Shown here in pieces: positions 40,727 through 48,890 of a stretch of DNA of 64,000 bases (positions are counted from its first letter, which is position 1; every line of letters begins with the position of its first letter). Origin of the DNA: Streptomyces tanashiensis (GTDB lineage Bacteria; Actinomycetota; Actinomycetes; Streptomycetales; Streptomycetaceae). The DNA lies in NCBI RefSeq assembly GCF_014648895.1, contig NZ_BMRZ01000005.1, positions 186,001-250,000 of the forward strand. The letters run 5' to 3'. The notes beneath the pieces were generated by a model. That model worked only from the letters and a program-made list of their open reading frames with translations, had not been told where the DNA came from and searched no databases. Both the position numbers and the translations under genes were made by a program.

Positions 40727-42730
40727 TTGACGGGGAGGGCGGACGCCTCCGGCGACCGGGCGGTCGCGGCGGGCGGGAACATCGGGCAGGTCGTCACGGG
40801 GGACTTCTCGACCCAGGTCGAGCACGGCGTCCTCCTGCCCGCCGAGTCCCTCTCCGTACCGGCCTCCGGCCTCGTCCACCTCCCCGAGCGCACGGCGCTC
40901 TTCGTGGGACGGGCCGGGGAACTGGCCAGGCTGGACGCGGGCGCGCCCTCGGGCGTCCAGGTCCTGTGCGGGCTCGGCGGCATCGGCAAGTCGACCCTCG
41001 CCGCGCACTGGGCGGCAGGCCGGATCGACGACCACCACCCGGTGTGGTGGATCACCGCGGAGACGGCGGGAGAACTGGACGCGGGCCTCGCGGCCCTGGC
41101 CCGCGCGATGCAGCCCGCGTACGTCGGAGTCCTCCCCGAGGACGCCCTGCGGGAACGGGCCCTCCAGTGGCTGGCCGCCCATGACCACTGGCTGCTGGTC
41201 CTGGACAACGTCTCGGACCCGGCCGACGTGAAACCGCTGCTGGCGCGGGCGACCCGCGGCCGCGTCCTGATCACCTCGCGCCGGGCCACCGGCTGGCAGG
41301 ACCTCGCCGAGACGATCGCGGTGCCGGAGCTGGACCCCGAGGAGGCGGCGGCGCTGTTCGCCCGCGTCTGCCCGGGGGACGGCGTGGCCGAGGTGTGCGC
41401 GGAACTGGGCCACCTCCCGCTGGCCCTCCGGCAGGCCGCCGCGTACTGCTCCGAGGCCGGGATCAGCCCCCGCGCCTACCTGGACCTCCTGGCCCGCTAC
41501 CCGGCGGAGACGTACGCCCTGACGGCGGAGGGCGGCGAGACGGGCCGGACGGTGGCCCGGGTCTGGCAGGTGACCCTGGACCGCCTGGCGGACACGCCCC
41601 TGGCGGGCCGGATCCTGGGAGTCCTGGCCTGGTGGGCCTCGGAGGGCATCCCGCGACGGCTCCTGGAACCGCTGGGAAGCCCGCTGGAGGTGACGGAGGC
41701 GATACGCCGGCTGCGGGCCCACAGCATGATCGCCCTGGACGGCGACTCCCTCTCGGTACACCGGGTCGTACAGGCGGTGGTACGGGCGGGGGGCGCGGGG
41801 CGGGAGGAGGCGGGGGCGCTTCTGGTGGACGTGATGCGCGCACACCCGCCCCTGGACGAGGTCCGGGCGAACCCCCGTGCATGGCAGTTGATCGCGGCTC
41901 AGGCAGAGGCACTTGCGCGGTACACGGAACCGGGTGAGGACACCGCGGATTGGGCCGTCCTCTTCGAATGGGCCGGGCTGCTCTTCGGAGTGGACGCCGA
42001 GGAACGCACGTTCTTCCTCTTCGGCCGAGCCCTGCTCGGCTACGCCCGTCTGCACGGGGCGAAGGACAATAGGACCCTGGCTGTGATGCGCAGCCTGACC
42101 ATGGTTGCTCAACGCGTCGAGGACGTGCCGACGCCGCACGAGGAGCTCCTGGCGCTCCACATCAGTGCGTTCGGCCCGGACGACCCCCGAACGATCGAAG
42201 CCCGGGGGTGCCTGGCGGAGGTCCTCCTGGAGTCGTCCCGGGGCCGCGCCGTGGAGCTGCTGCGGGAGAACCTGGACCGAGCGGTCCGGTCGCTTGGGGA
42301 GGACGCCCCCGTGGCCTTGAAGGCCCGGTGCGACCTGATTGCCGCCGGGTCCGACCCGTCGGTCGCCGCCGACGATCTCGAACTACTCCATGCCCACGCC
42401 CGGGGCGTCCTGCCGGAGGGGGACCGCCTGATCCGGATGATCGAGGTGTCACTCCTCTCCGCCCTCTGGGACGCGGGCCGGACGGAACGGGCTCTCGAAT
42501 TCACCGAGGCGGCGGCCGAGGAAACGCGGGCCAGGTTGGGTGCCACGCACCCGGACACCCTCACCAAACGTGGCTACCATGCCGTTGCCCTGGCCAAATC
42601 GGGCGATGTCGAATGTGCTCGACGGCTGGCACGGACACTGCTTCACGACTGCCAATCCACCCTGGGTGAGGCGGCCTTCACGCGCATCATCCGGGAACTT
42701 GCCGAAGTACAGCTGCGGTCGGACGACTGA
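40727..42730 (+). CDS. STAND NTPase (NB-ARC) with TPR-like C-terminus and N-terminal Gly-rich motif
   Basis: This 667-residue NLR-like protein has, in order: 'ASGDRAVAAGGNIGQVVTGD' at 7-26; the NB-ARC entry 'FVGRAGELARLD' (59-70); P-loop 'GLGGIGKST' (82-90); Walker B 'HWLLVLDNV' (154-162); sensor 'RVLITSRR' (179-186); 'GHLPLAL' (228-234); and the winged-helix end 'LSVHRVVQAVV'. Helical TPR-like repeats follow from about 370 to the end. It starts at TTG 40727; an in-frame stop at 40721 excludes an earlier start, and no Shine-Dalgarno is seen, so it is likely coupled to the DUF5063 gene. The N-terminal motif recurs twice in the next gene. Expected role: ligand-triggered oligomerisation that activates an effector. 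Confidence 0.88.
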   Translation: MTGRADASGDRAVAAGGNIGQVVTGDFSTQVEHGVLLPAESLSVPASGLVHLPERTALFVGRAGELARLDAGAPSGVQVLCGLGGIGKSTLAAHWAAGRIDDHHPVWWITAETAGELDAGLAALARAMQPAYVGVLPEDALRERALQWLAAHDHWLLVLDNVSDPADVKPLLARATRGRVLITSRRATGWQDLAETIAVPELDPEEAAALFARVCPGDGVAEVCAELGHLPLALRQAAAYCSEAGISPRAYLDLLARYPAETYALTAEGGETGRTVARVWQVTLDRLADTPLAGRILGVLAWWASEGIPRRLLEPLGSPLEVTEAIRRLRAHSMIALDGDSLSVHRVVQAVVRAGGAGREEAGALLVDVMRAHPPLDEVRANPRAWQLIAAQAEALARYTEPGEDTADWAVLFEWAGLLFGVDAEERTFFLFGRALLGYARLHGAKDNRTLAVMRSLTMVAQRVEDVPTPHEELLALHISAFGPDDPRTIEARGCLAEVLLESSRGRAVELLRENLDRAVRSLGEDAPVALKARCDLIAAGSDPSVAADDLELLHAHARGVLPEGDRLIRMIEVSLLSALWDAGRTERALEFTEAAAEETRARLGATHPDTLTKRGYHAVALAKSGDVECARRLARTLLHDCQSTLGEAAFTRIIRELAEVQLRSDD

Positions 42731-42748
42731 CTCCCGCATCATGGGCAC

Positions 42749-43183
42749 ATGGCAGCCAACACCCCCTCAAAAGCCCTCCTCCGGAGCGGAATCGGCGTCG
42801 CCGCACTCGGGGTCGTCGCCCTCGGCGCCGTCGCCGTCGCGGACCTCGGCAAGGCCGACCAGATCGCGAGCGTCGTCGGTGCCGTCCTGGCCGCCGCCGG
42901 GCTCGGGCTCTCCCTGTGGGCCCAGTTCGGGCAGCGCTCCGGGGGTGCGGTCGAGCCCACCCAGGCCCCGCCCGTCGTCGCGGTGGAGGCCACCGGGGCC
43001 CGGTCCGTCGCCGTGGGCGGGAGCGTCGGGACCGTCGTCACCGGCGACGGGGCGCAGCTTCCCGCCGCCCCGCCCGCCATGCCGTCCGGCGGGGCCGCCG
43101 CCACCGGCCCCGTGACCGCCTCCGGGGAGCGTTCCGTGGCCGCGGGCGGTGACATCGGGAGCGTGTCGACGGGCGACGCGTGA
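42749..43183 (+). CDS. Small two-TM protein with two C-terminal Gly-rich motifs
   Basis: This 144-residue protein has two TM helices (about 13-31 and 38-58), then a Pro/Ala-rich region carrying 'TGARSVAVGGSVGTVVTGD' (82-100) and 'SGERSVAAGGDIGSVSTGD' (125-143) at the very C-terminus. The same motif opens the STAND protein encoded 18 bases upstream. The family is not one I can name. The layout suggests a membrane effector or anchor recruited by the STAND protein through motif-motif assembly. ATG 42749. Confidence 0.78.
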   Translation: MAANTPSKALLRSGIGVAALGVVALGAVAVADLGKADQIASVVGAVLAAAGLGLSLWAQFGQRSGGAVEPTQAPPVVAVEATGARSVAVGGSVGTVVTGDGAQLPAAPPAMPSGGAAATGPVTASGERSVAAGGDIGSVSTGDA

Positions 43184-43351
43184 GCGGGTCCTCGCGCCGG
43201 AGGGCGTGGGTCCGGTCCGCAGATCCGCCCTCGTGATCACTCCGCGAGCAGCCCGTCTCACCATGCGATATCACGCTGGCGTTTCCGGGTCCCTCGATAG
43301 ACTGAGCCGATCGCAGCGCCGGCTGCGGCACAGACTGAGCGAGGAGCGCAC

Positions 43352-44623
43352 GTGGGCCTTGTCGTGCAGAAGTACGGAGGCTCCTCCGTTGCCGATGCCG
43401 AAGGCATCAAGCGCGTCGCCAAGCGGATCGTGGACGCCAAGAAGAACGGCCACCAGGTGGTCGTCGTGGTTTCCGCGATGGGCGACACGACGGACGAGTT
43501 GATCGATCTCGCCGAGCAGGTATCCCCGATCCCTGCCGGGCGTGAGTTCGACATGCTGCTGACCGCCGGAGAGCGGATCTCCATGGCCCTGCTGGCCATG
43601 GCGATCAAAAACCTGGGCCACGAGGCCCAGTCGTTCACGGGCAGCCAGGCCGGTGTCATCACCGACTCGGTCCACAACAAAGCGCGCATCATCGATGTCA
43701 CGCCGGGCCGGATCCGTACCGCCCTCGACGAGGGCAACATCGCCATCGTCGCCGGCTTCCAGGGTGTGTCCCAGGACAAGAAGGACATCACCACGCTGGG
43801 CCGTGGCGGTTCCGACACCACCGCCGTGGCGCTGGCCGCCGCGCTCGACGCCGAGGTCTGCGAGATCTACACCGACGTCGACGGTGTGTTCACGGCCGAC
43901 CCGCGCGTCGTGAAGAAGGCGAAGAAGATCGACTGGATCTCCTTCGAGGACATGCTGGAGCTCGCCGCCTCCGGCTCCAAGGTGCTGCTGCACCGCTGCG
44001 TCGAGTACGCACGCCGTTACAACATCCCGATCCACGTCCGCTCGTCCTTCTCGGGGCTGCAGGGCACCTGGGTCAGCAACGAGCCGCAAGGGGACCGCAA
44101 GGTGGAGCAGGCCATCATCTCGGGCGTCGCCCACGACACCTCCGAGGCGAAGATCACCGTCGTCGGCGTGCCGGACAAGCCGGGCGAGGCCGCGGCCATC
44201 TTCCGCGCCGTCGCGGACGCCGAGATCAACATCGACATGATCGTGCAGAACGTGTCCGCCGCCTCCACCGGCCTCACGGACATCTCCTTCACCCTCCCCA
44301 AGGCCGAGGGCCGCAAGGCCATCGACGCCCTGGAGAAGGCGAAGGCCGCGATCGGCTTCGACTCGCTGCGCTACGACGACCAGATCGGCAAGATCTCCCT
44401 GGTCGGCGCCGGTATGAAGACCAACCCCGGCGTCACCGCGGACTTCTTCCGGGCGCTGTCCGACGCGGGCGTGAACATCGAGCTGATCTCGACCTCCGAG
44501 ATCCGCATCTCCGTCGTCACCCGCGCCGACGACGTCAACGAGGCCGTGCGCGCCGTCCACACCGCCTTCGGTCTGGACAGCGACTCGGACGAGGCCGTCG
44601 TCTACGGAGGCACCGGCCGATGA
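43352..44623 (+). CDS. ask: Aspartate kinase (alpha subunit)
   Basis: This 423-residue enzyme phosphorylates L-aspartate, the first step towards lysine/DAP, threonine, methionine and isoleucine. It has 'VVQKYGGSSVAD', 'GRGGSDTTAVALAAAL', 'EIYTDVDGVFTADPR' and two C-terminal ACT domains (about 265-420), the site of Lys/Thr feedback. GTG 43352 is preceded by GAGGAGCG. Its stop overlaps the ASA dehydrogenase gene by 4 bases (ATGA). As in other actinobacteria, an internal start yields a beta subunit. Confidence 0.96.
   Translation: MGLVVQKYGGSSVADAEGIKRVAKRIVDAKKNGHQVVVVVSAMGDTTDELIDLAEQVSPIPAGREFDMLLTAGERISMALLAMAIKNLGHEAQSFTGSQAGVITDSVHNKARIIDVTPGRIRTALDEGNIAIVAGFQGVSQDKKDITTLGRGGSDTTAVALAAALDAEVCEIYTDVDGVFTADPRVVKKAKKIDWISFEDMLELAASGSKVLLHRCVEYARRYNIPIHVRSSFSGLQGTWVSNEPQGDRKVEQAIISGVAHDTSEAKITVVGVPDKPGEAAAIFRAVADAEINIDMIVQNVSAASTGLTDISFTLPKAEGRKAIDALEKAKAAIGFDSLRYDDQIGKISLVGAGMKTNPGVTADFFRALSDAGVNIELISTSEIRISVVTRADDVNEAVRAVHTAFGLDSDSDEAVVYGGTGR
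44102..44623 (+). CDS. Aspartate kinase beta subunit (internal in-frame start)
   Basis: GTG 44102 lies in frame within ask and is preceded by AGGGGA at 7 bases. The product would be 173 residues, starting MEQAIISGVAHDTSEAK, and consists of the ACT domains. In Corynebacterium lysC the beta subunit starts at the matching place and has about the same length, so an alpha2-beta2 enzyme is likely here. Confidence 0.7.
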   Translation: MEQAIISGVAHDTSEAKITVVGVPDKPGEAAAIFRAVADAEINIDMIVQNVSAASTGLTDISFTLPKAEGRKAIDALEKAKAAIGFDSLRYDDQIGKISLVGAGMKTNPGVTADFFRALSDAGVNIELISTSEIRISVVTRADDVNEAVRAVHTAFGLDSDSDEAVVYGGTGR

Positions 44624-45687
44624 GCCCGAAGCCGACGCTCGCGGTCGTGGGAGCGACCGGGGCGGTCGGCTCGGTGATGCTCCAGATGCTCACGCACCAC
44701 GCGGACGTCTGGGGCGAGATACGCCTCGTCTCCTCCCCCCGCTCGGCCGGCTCCAAGGCCTCCGTGCGCGGGGAGGAGTGCGAGATCCTCGCGCTGGGCG
44801 AGGAGGTCTTCGACGGCGTCGACCTGGCGCTCTTCCTCGTGCCCGAGGACATCGCGGCCCGCTGGGCGCCCGTCGCCGTCTCCAAGGGCGCCGTCGTCGT
44901 GGACACCTCCGCGGCCTTCCGCGCCGACCCCGACGTGCCGCTCGTCGTCCCCGAGCTCAACGCGCACGCCGCGCGGGTACGCCCCCGGGGCATCGTCGCG
45001 GGCCCCGGCTCCACCACCCTCGCGCTGATCGTCGCCGTGGGATCCCTGCACGCCGAGTTCGGGATCGCCGAACTGGTCGTCACCGCCCAGCAGGCCGCCA
45101 GCGGCGCCGGTGCCGGACAGGCCGGCGTCGACGCGCTCCGCGCCCAGCTCGGCCAGGTCGCCGGCATCGACGACCTGGGCACGCAGCCCGGCGACGTACG
45201 GCGGGCCGTCGGCGAGAACACCGGGCCCTTCCCCGGCCCCCTCGCGCTCAACGTCCTGCCCTGGTCGGGCACGCCCGGCGCCGACGGGGCCTCCTCCGAG
45301 GAGGAGCACGTCCGCGACGAGACCCGCCGGATCCTCGGCCTGCCCGGCCTCCGGATCGCCGCCACCTGCGTGCGCGTCCCCGTCGTGACCGGGCACTCCG
45401 TCTCCGTGCACGCGCGCTTCGAGCACCCCGTCCCGGTCGCTCGCGCCCACGAGGTCCTGGCGACCGCGCCGGGGGTCGTGCTCTGCGACGACCCGGCCGC
45501 GGGCGACTTCCCCACCCCCGCCGACGTCGTCGGCACCGACCCCGCCTGGGTCGGCCGGGTCCGGCGCTCCCTCGACGACGAGCGCGCGCTCGACTTCTTC
45601 GTCTGCGCCGACAACCTGCGCAAGGGCGCCGCCCTGAACGCGCTTCAGATCGCGGAAGCGCTTGTCACGGATTTGTGGGATCTGTGA
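44620..45687 (+). CDS. asd: Aspartate-semialdehyde dehydrogenase homologue lacking the catalytic Cys
   Basis: This 355-residue protein has 'LAVVGATGAVGSVMLQML' (NADP loop), 'VVVDTSAAFR', 'VPELNAHA', 'QQAASGAGAGQAG' and 'CVRVPVVTGHS' (Arg about 252, His about 259). The normal nucleophile loop NPNC(S/T)T reads GPGSTT (Ser about 131), so the catalytic Cys and both flanking Asn are gone. Other active-site residues remain. It is co-translated with ask (ATGA overlap). It may be a weak enzyme, a regulatory subunit, or one of two paralogues with a canonical copy elsewhere. Confidence 0.85.
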   Translation: MSPKPTLAVVGATGAVGSVMLQMLTHHADVWGEIRLVSSPRSAGSKASVRGEECEILALGEEVFDGVDLALFLVPEDIAARWAPVAVSKGAVVVDTSAAFRADPDVPLVVPELNAHAARVRPRGIVAGPGSTTLALIVAVGSLHAEFGIAELVVTAQQAASGAGAGQAGVDALRAQLGQVAGIDDLGTQPGDVRRAVGENTGPFPGPLALNVLPWSGTPGADGASSEEEHVRDETRRILGLPGLRIAATCVRVPVVTGHSVSVHARFEHPVPVARAHEVLATAPGVVLCDDPAAGDFPTPADVVGTDPAWVGRVRRSLDDERALDFFVCADNLRKGAALNALQIAEALVTDLWDL

Positions 45688-45902
45688 ACGAGCTGTGAGC
45701 AAATAGGCGTCAGATACCTCTTGAACTGCGACGATGCCGTGGTCGACGATGCACTTCCCCCGTACTGCAACCAGAGTTGGGCGGGGCGCGTCTCTGCGTT
45801 CACCCACGACCGTGTGGCGTGGGACACGCCGAAAGCGGGGCATCGGGGGAGAACGGTTACGCATGAGGACGAACAACTCACCGTCGAAAAGGGTGGCGTG
45901 CG

Positions 45903-45931
45903 CGTACAACCCTTCCGGGGGTAAGCGTGTC
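45903..45931 (+). promoter_or_regulatory. ECF-type promoter of the sigma factor gene
   Basis: CGTACAACCCTTC is identical to the site at 8595, and ACAACC-N14-CGTGTC keeps the same spacing. The predicted start site would fall at about 45938, next to GTG 45940, so the transcript may be leaderless. Autoregulation is the simplest reading. Confidence 0.6.
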
Positions 45932-45939
45932 CAACAGGC

Positions 45940-46668
45940 GTGGCAGAGGTACTCGACATTGCGACCATCGCCCCGCTGCGCGGCGCGGGTACGGCGGTGC
46001 TCCCCGTGCGGAGCGGCGCCGTCGTTCCCGTACGCGGCTCCGCGGTCCGTCCGCTCAGGCGTCCGCGCCCACTCGGCGGCATGCCGGTGATCGCCCCCGT
46101 GCCCACCGGATCCCGCACCGGCGGAGTGGACGGCATCCCGTCGCCCCGCAAGAGTGCCGAGGCCGCCCCGGCGGCCGGCACCACGGTCGACCACCTGACC
46201 GAGACCTACCGCGCCCACTACCGGTCGCTGCTGGGTCTCGCCGCGCTGCTCCTCGACGACACGGCCTCCTGCGAGGACGTCGTCCAGGAGGCGTTCATCC
46301 GCGTCCACTCGGCCCGCAAGCGGGTCCGTGAGCCGGAGAAGACGCTCGCCTACCTGCGCCAGACCGTGGTGAACCTCTCCCGGTCCGCGCTGCGCCGCCG
46401 CATCCTCGGCCTGAAGCTGCTGTCCAAGCCGATGCCGGACATGGCCAGCGCGGAGGAGGGGGCGTACGAGCAGCTGGAGCGCGAGGACCTGATCAAGGCG
46501 ATGCGCGGACTCCAGCGGCGCCAGCGCGAGGTGCTCGCCCTGCGCTACTTCTCCGACATGACCGAGGTCCAGGTCGCCGAGACGCTCGGCATATCCCTGG
46601 GCTCGGTGAAGGCGTACGGTTCGCGGGGCATCGCGGCGCTGCGCGTCGCGATGGGAGCGACGACATGA
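45940..46668 (+). CDS. ECF sigma factor, SigE family
   Basis: This sigma factor is 242 residues long. After an N-terminal low-complexity extension (1-80, Val/Arg/Pro-rich) it has region 2 ('AHYRSLLGLAALLLDDTAS', 'EDVVQEAFIRVHSA') and region 4 ('LQRRQREVLALRYFSDMTEV', 'VAETLGISLGSVKAYGSRGI'). GTG 45940 lacks a ribosome site but sits where the ECF promoter would start a leaderless message. The next gene overlaps by 4 bases and encodes a one-TM protein, likely its partner or anti-sigma factor. Confidence 0.9.
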   Translation: MAEVLDIATIAPLRGAGTAVLPVRSGAVVPVRGSAVRPLRRPRPLGGMPVIAPVPTGSRTGGVDGIPSPRKSAEAAPAAGTTVDHLTETYRAHYRSLLGLAALLLDDTASCEDVVQEAFIRVHSARKRVREPEKTLAYLRQTVVNLSRSALRRRILGLKLLSKPMPDMASAEEGAYEQLEREDLIKAMRGLQRRQREVLALRYFSDMTEVQVAETLGISLGSVKAYGSRGIAALRVAMGATT

Positions 46669-47924
46669 GCGAGGCACCCGGCGGGGACGGCGTGGCCCAC
46701 GAGAACCGTGACGGCGACGACGTCCCCGAGAGGCATGCCGCCGAGGCGGCGCGCGAGTCGGCGCGCGAGGACGGCACCGCCGCCGAGAAGCCAGACGCCC
46801 TGGATGAACGTGACGAGCTGAGTGGACAGCGCATGGTGAACATCGAGCCCGGGCCCGGAGAGGGCGACGACGAGCTCGCGCTGCGGCGGCTCTTCCAGGA
46901 CGCCGTGGGCGGCATGGAGCCCTCCCTCGGCTCGCTGGAGCACCTGCGCCGTGCCGTGCCCGCGCGGCGCGCCCGCAAGCGGCAGGCCATCGTCGGCGCC
47001 GCGGCCGCCGCCGTCCTCATCGGCACCGCCGTCCCCGCCTTCGTACACGTCGCCGCGTCCGGCGGCCTCTCCGCCGCCAACCCCGTGAACGCCGGCCACG
47101 GCGAGCAGGCGCAGGGCGGCACCGGCACCGAGACCGGCGTCGAGGGCGGCCAGAGCTCGACGGCCCCCGCGAGCAGCGTCTCGCCGAGCCCGGGCGCGTC
47201 CGACGGCACCTCGGGCAAGCCGCAGCGCCCCGGCACCGGCGCCTCCGGCGACGGCCCGCGGGCGACGGTGGGCGCCGACCCCGGCTCCACCCCCCGGTGC
47301 TCCGCCGACCAGCTCGGCGTGGCTTCCGCGCAGGCCGGCGGAACCGAGGGCGACGGCAAGGTCTACGGCAGCTTCCGCATCGCCAACATCTCCGGCCAGG
47401 CCTGCCTGGTGGACGGCGCGGGCCTCGTCAACTTCGAGGCCCGGGGCGCGGCGAACCCGGGGCAGATCTCGGTGGCGCGGCACACCTCGGGGGACGGGGG
47501 CAGCGGACTGCCCGACCCCTCGCAGGAGGTGTCCTCGCTCGTCCTGAAGCCGAGCGGCAGCTACGAGGTGAAGTTCGTCTGGGTGCCGAGCGAGACCTGC
47601 CCGACGACCGGCACCACGCCGACGCCCACGCCGACCACCCCGACCGAGCCGCCCGTCACGCAGCCCCCGACGTCGGAGCCCCCGCCGACCCCGACGGACG
47701 ACCCGACGAGCGGTGCCGGCGGCACCGACGGCTCGGGCACGGAGGCGGGCAACGGTGCGGGCGCCGGCATGGCACCCCAGCTGCTCCACGAGGACGGCGC
47801 TCCGGCGGACGGCAGCGTCGTGGTCAGCCACACCGCGGAGCCGGGCGGCCCCACGGCCTCGGCCGTCGTCCCGAACGCCTGCGCCGGCATCATCTACCGA
47901 ACCGGAGTCCTGGCCACCTCCTGA
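46665..47924 (+). CDS. One-TM protein co-translated with the ECF sigma factor
   Basis: This 419-residue protein has an acidic cytoplasmic N-terminus (1-105; 'LALRRLFQDAVGGMEPSLGS', 'LEHLRRAVPARRARKRQA'), one TM helix (about 107-127) and a long Ser/Thr/Pro/Gly-rich outer part. The outer part contains a beta domain with 'YGSFRIANISGQACLVDGAG' (about 227-250, resembling DUF4232) and a Pro/Thr linker. Its start overlaps the sigma gene stop. It may be the anti-sigma factor or a sensor, although no zinc-binding anti-sigma motif is visible. Confidence 0.8.
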   Translation: MSEAPGGDGVAHENRDGDDVPERHAAEAARESAREDGTAAEKPDALDERDELSGQRMVNIEPGPGEGDDELALRRLFQDAVGGMEPSLGSLEHLRRAVPARRARKRQAIVGAAAAAVLIGTAVPAFVHVAASGGLSAANPVNAGHGEQAQGGTGTETGVEGGQSSTAPASSVSPSPGASDGTSGKPQRPGTGASGDGPRATVGADPGSTPRCSADQLGVASAQAGGTEGDGKVYGSFRIANISGQACLVDGAGLVNFEARGAANPGQISVARHTSGDGGSGLPDPSQEVSSLVLKPSGSYEVKFVWVPSETCPTTGTTPTPTPTTPTEPPVTQPPTSEPPPTPTDDPTSGAGGTDGSGTEAGNGAGAGMAPQLLHEDGAPADGSVVVSHTAEPGGPTASAVVPNACAGIIYRTGVLATS

Positions 47925-47982
47925 CCCACCCCCGCGCGGCGCCCACGAACCCGCGCCGCGCGGAAGCCTTTGCGCCCCACAG

Positions 47983-48117
47983 GCGGGCCCGTCGCCCGAG
48001 CGGCCTCATCCCGCGGGCCCGTCGCCCGAGCGGCCTCATCCCGCGGGCCCGTCGCCCCAGCGGCCTCGTCCCGCGGGCCCGGCGCCCCAGCGGCCTCGTC
48101 CCGCGGGCCCGGCGCCC
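47983..48117 (+). repeat. 30-bp tandem repeat array between convergent genes
   Basis: Four and a half units of GCGGGCCCGTCGCCCGAGCG plus CGCCTCATCCC-like ends begin at 47983, 48013, 48043 and 48073. Units 1 and 2 are identical; units 3-5 carry a few changes. The array fills the gap between the sigma partner gene and the SURF1 gene. It could form strong hairpins (GCGGGCCCG). Confidence 0.88.
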
Positions 48118-48125
48118 CGCGGGGT

Positions 48126-48866
48126 CTACAGGCCCAGCGCCGCGTCTCGGGAGGCTTCCGCCTCGCGGCGTACGAGGCGGAACCACATGAAGACGACGAA
48201 GCCCGCGAAGACGAACCACTCCGCCGTGTAGCCGAGGTTCTGGAAGGCCTTCGCGTCCAGGCTCGTGCCCGCCGCCGCCACCGCCGGGACCGGCGTGAGA
48301 CCGGCGGGGGAGTCCGCGAGGGTGATCCAGGCGTCGTAGACGTCCTCCGTGACCACGTTCACCAGGGACGCCGCGCTGATCATGCCGAGCTGGCCCTCGG
48401 GCAGCCCGCCCGCCGAGTGGACGCCCTTCGTGCCCGGGTTCTCCGAGGCCTGGAGCGCGCCCACCACCGTGACCTCGCCGGACGGCGGGGCGGGGGCCTT
48501 CGCGCCCGTGGGGAGCCAGCCCCGGACCACCGGCAGCGACCGGCCGCCGTCGGTCCTCAGCAGCGTCAGGACGTACGAACCGGTCCGGCCGTCCAGCTCG
48601 CGGTCCGGCACGAGGAACTGCTCCCCGAACCGTCCGCGCGCCTCCGCCGAGCGGCCCGAGGTCTCCTTGTCCACCGGCAGCAGGGAGTCCAGCGGCTCGG
48701 CCTTCAGCGAGCTCGCGGCGGGCCGCTCCTCGGCCTCCCGGTGGGAGTCGACGCGGTCCTCGAACTTGCCGAGCTGCCATGTCCCCATGAACACGCAGAA
48801 CGGGATCGCGAGGAGGACGAAGACGTTGATCCCCCACCAGCGGGGCGTTCTCAGGAACCGGTACAC
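48126..48866 (-). CDS. SURF1 family protein (cytochrome oxidase biogenesis)
   Basis: This 246-residue protein has the SURF1 plan: an N-terminal TM helix ('WWGINVFVLLAIPFCVFMGT' region), a large outer domain ('PVVRGWLPTG'), and a C-terminal TM helix ('AEWFVFAGFVVFMWFRLV' region, with 'QNLGYTAEW' just before). SURF1 helps insert haem a into cytochrome c oxidase. GTG 48866 (MYRFLRTPRWWG) matches the usual start; GTG 48875 and TTG 48884 are alternatives. Confidence 0.9.
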   Translation of the reverse strand: MYRFLRTPRWWGINVFVLLAIPFCVFMGTWQLGKFEDRVDSHREAEERPAASSLKAEPLDSLLPVDKETSGRSAEARGRFGEQFLVPDRELDGRTGSYVLTLLRTDGGRSLPVVRGWLPTGAKAPAPPSGEVTVVGALQASENPGTKGVHSAGGLPEGQLGMISAASLVNVVTEDVYDAWITLADSPAGLTPVPAVAAAGTSLDAKAFQNLGYTAEWFVFAGFVVFMWFRLVRREAEASRDAALGL

Positions 48867-48890
48867 GCCCCCCACGGTACGCAAGCCGGC

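Noticed and set aside
47983..48117. Possible CRISPR array
   Set aside because: The 30-bp units are directly abutting with no spacer sequences and no cas genes are near.
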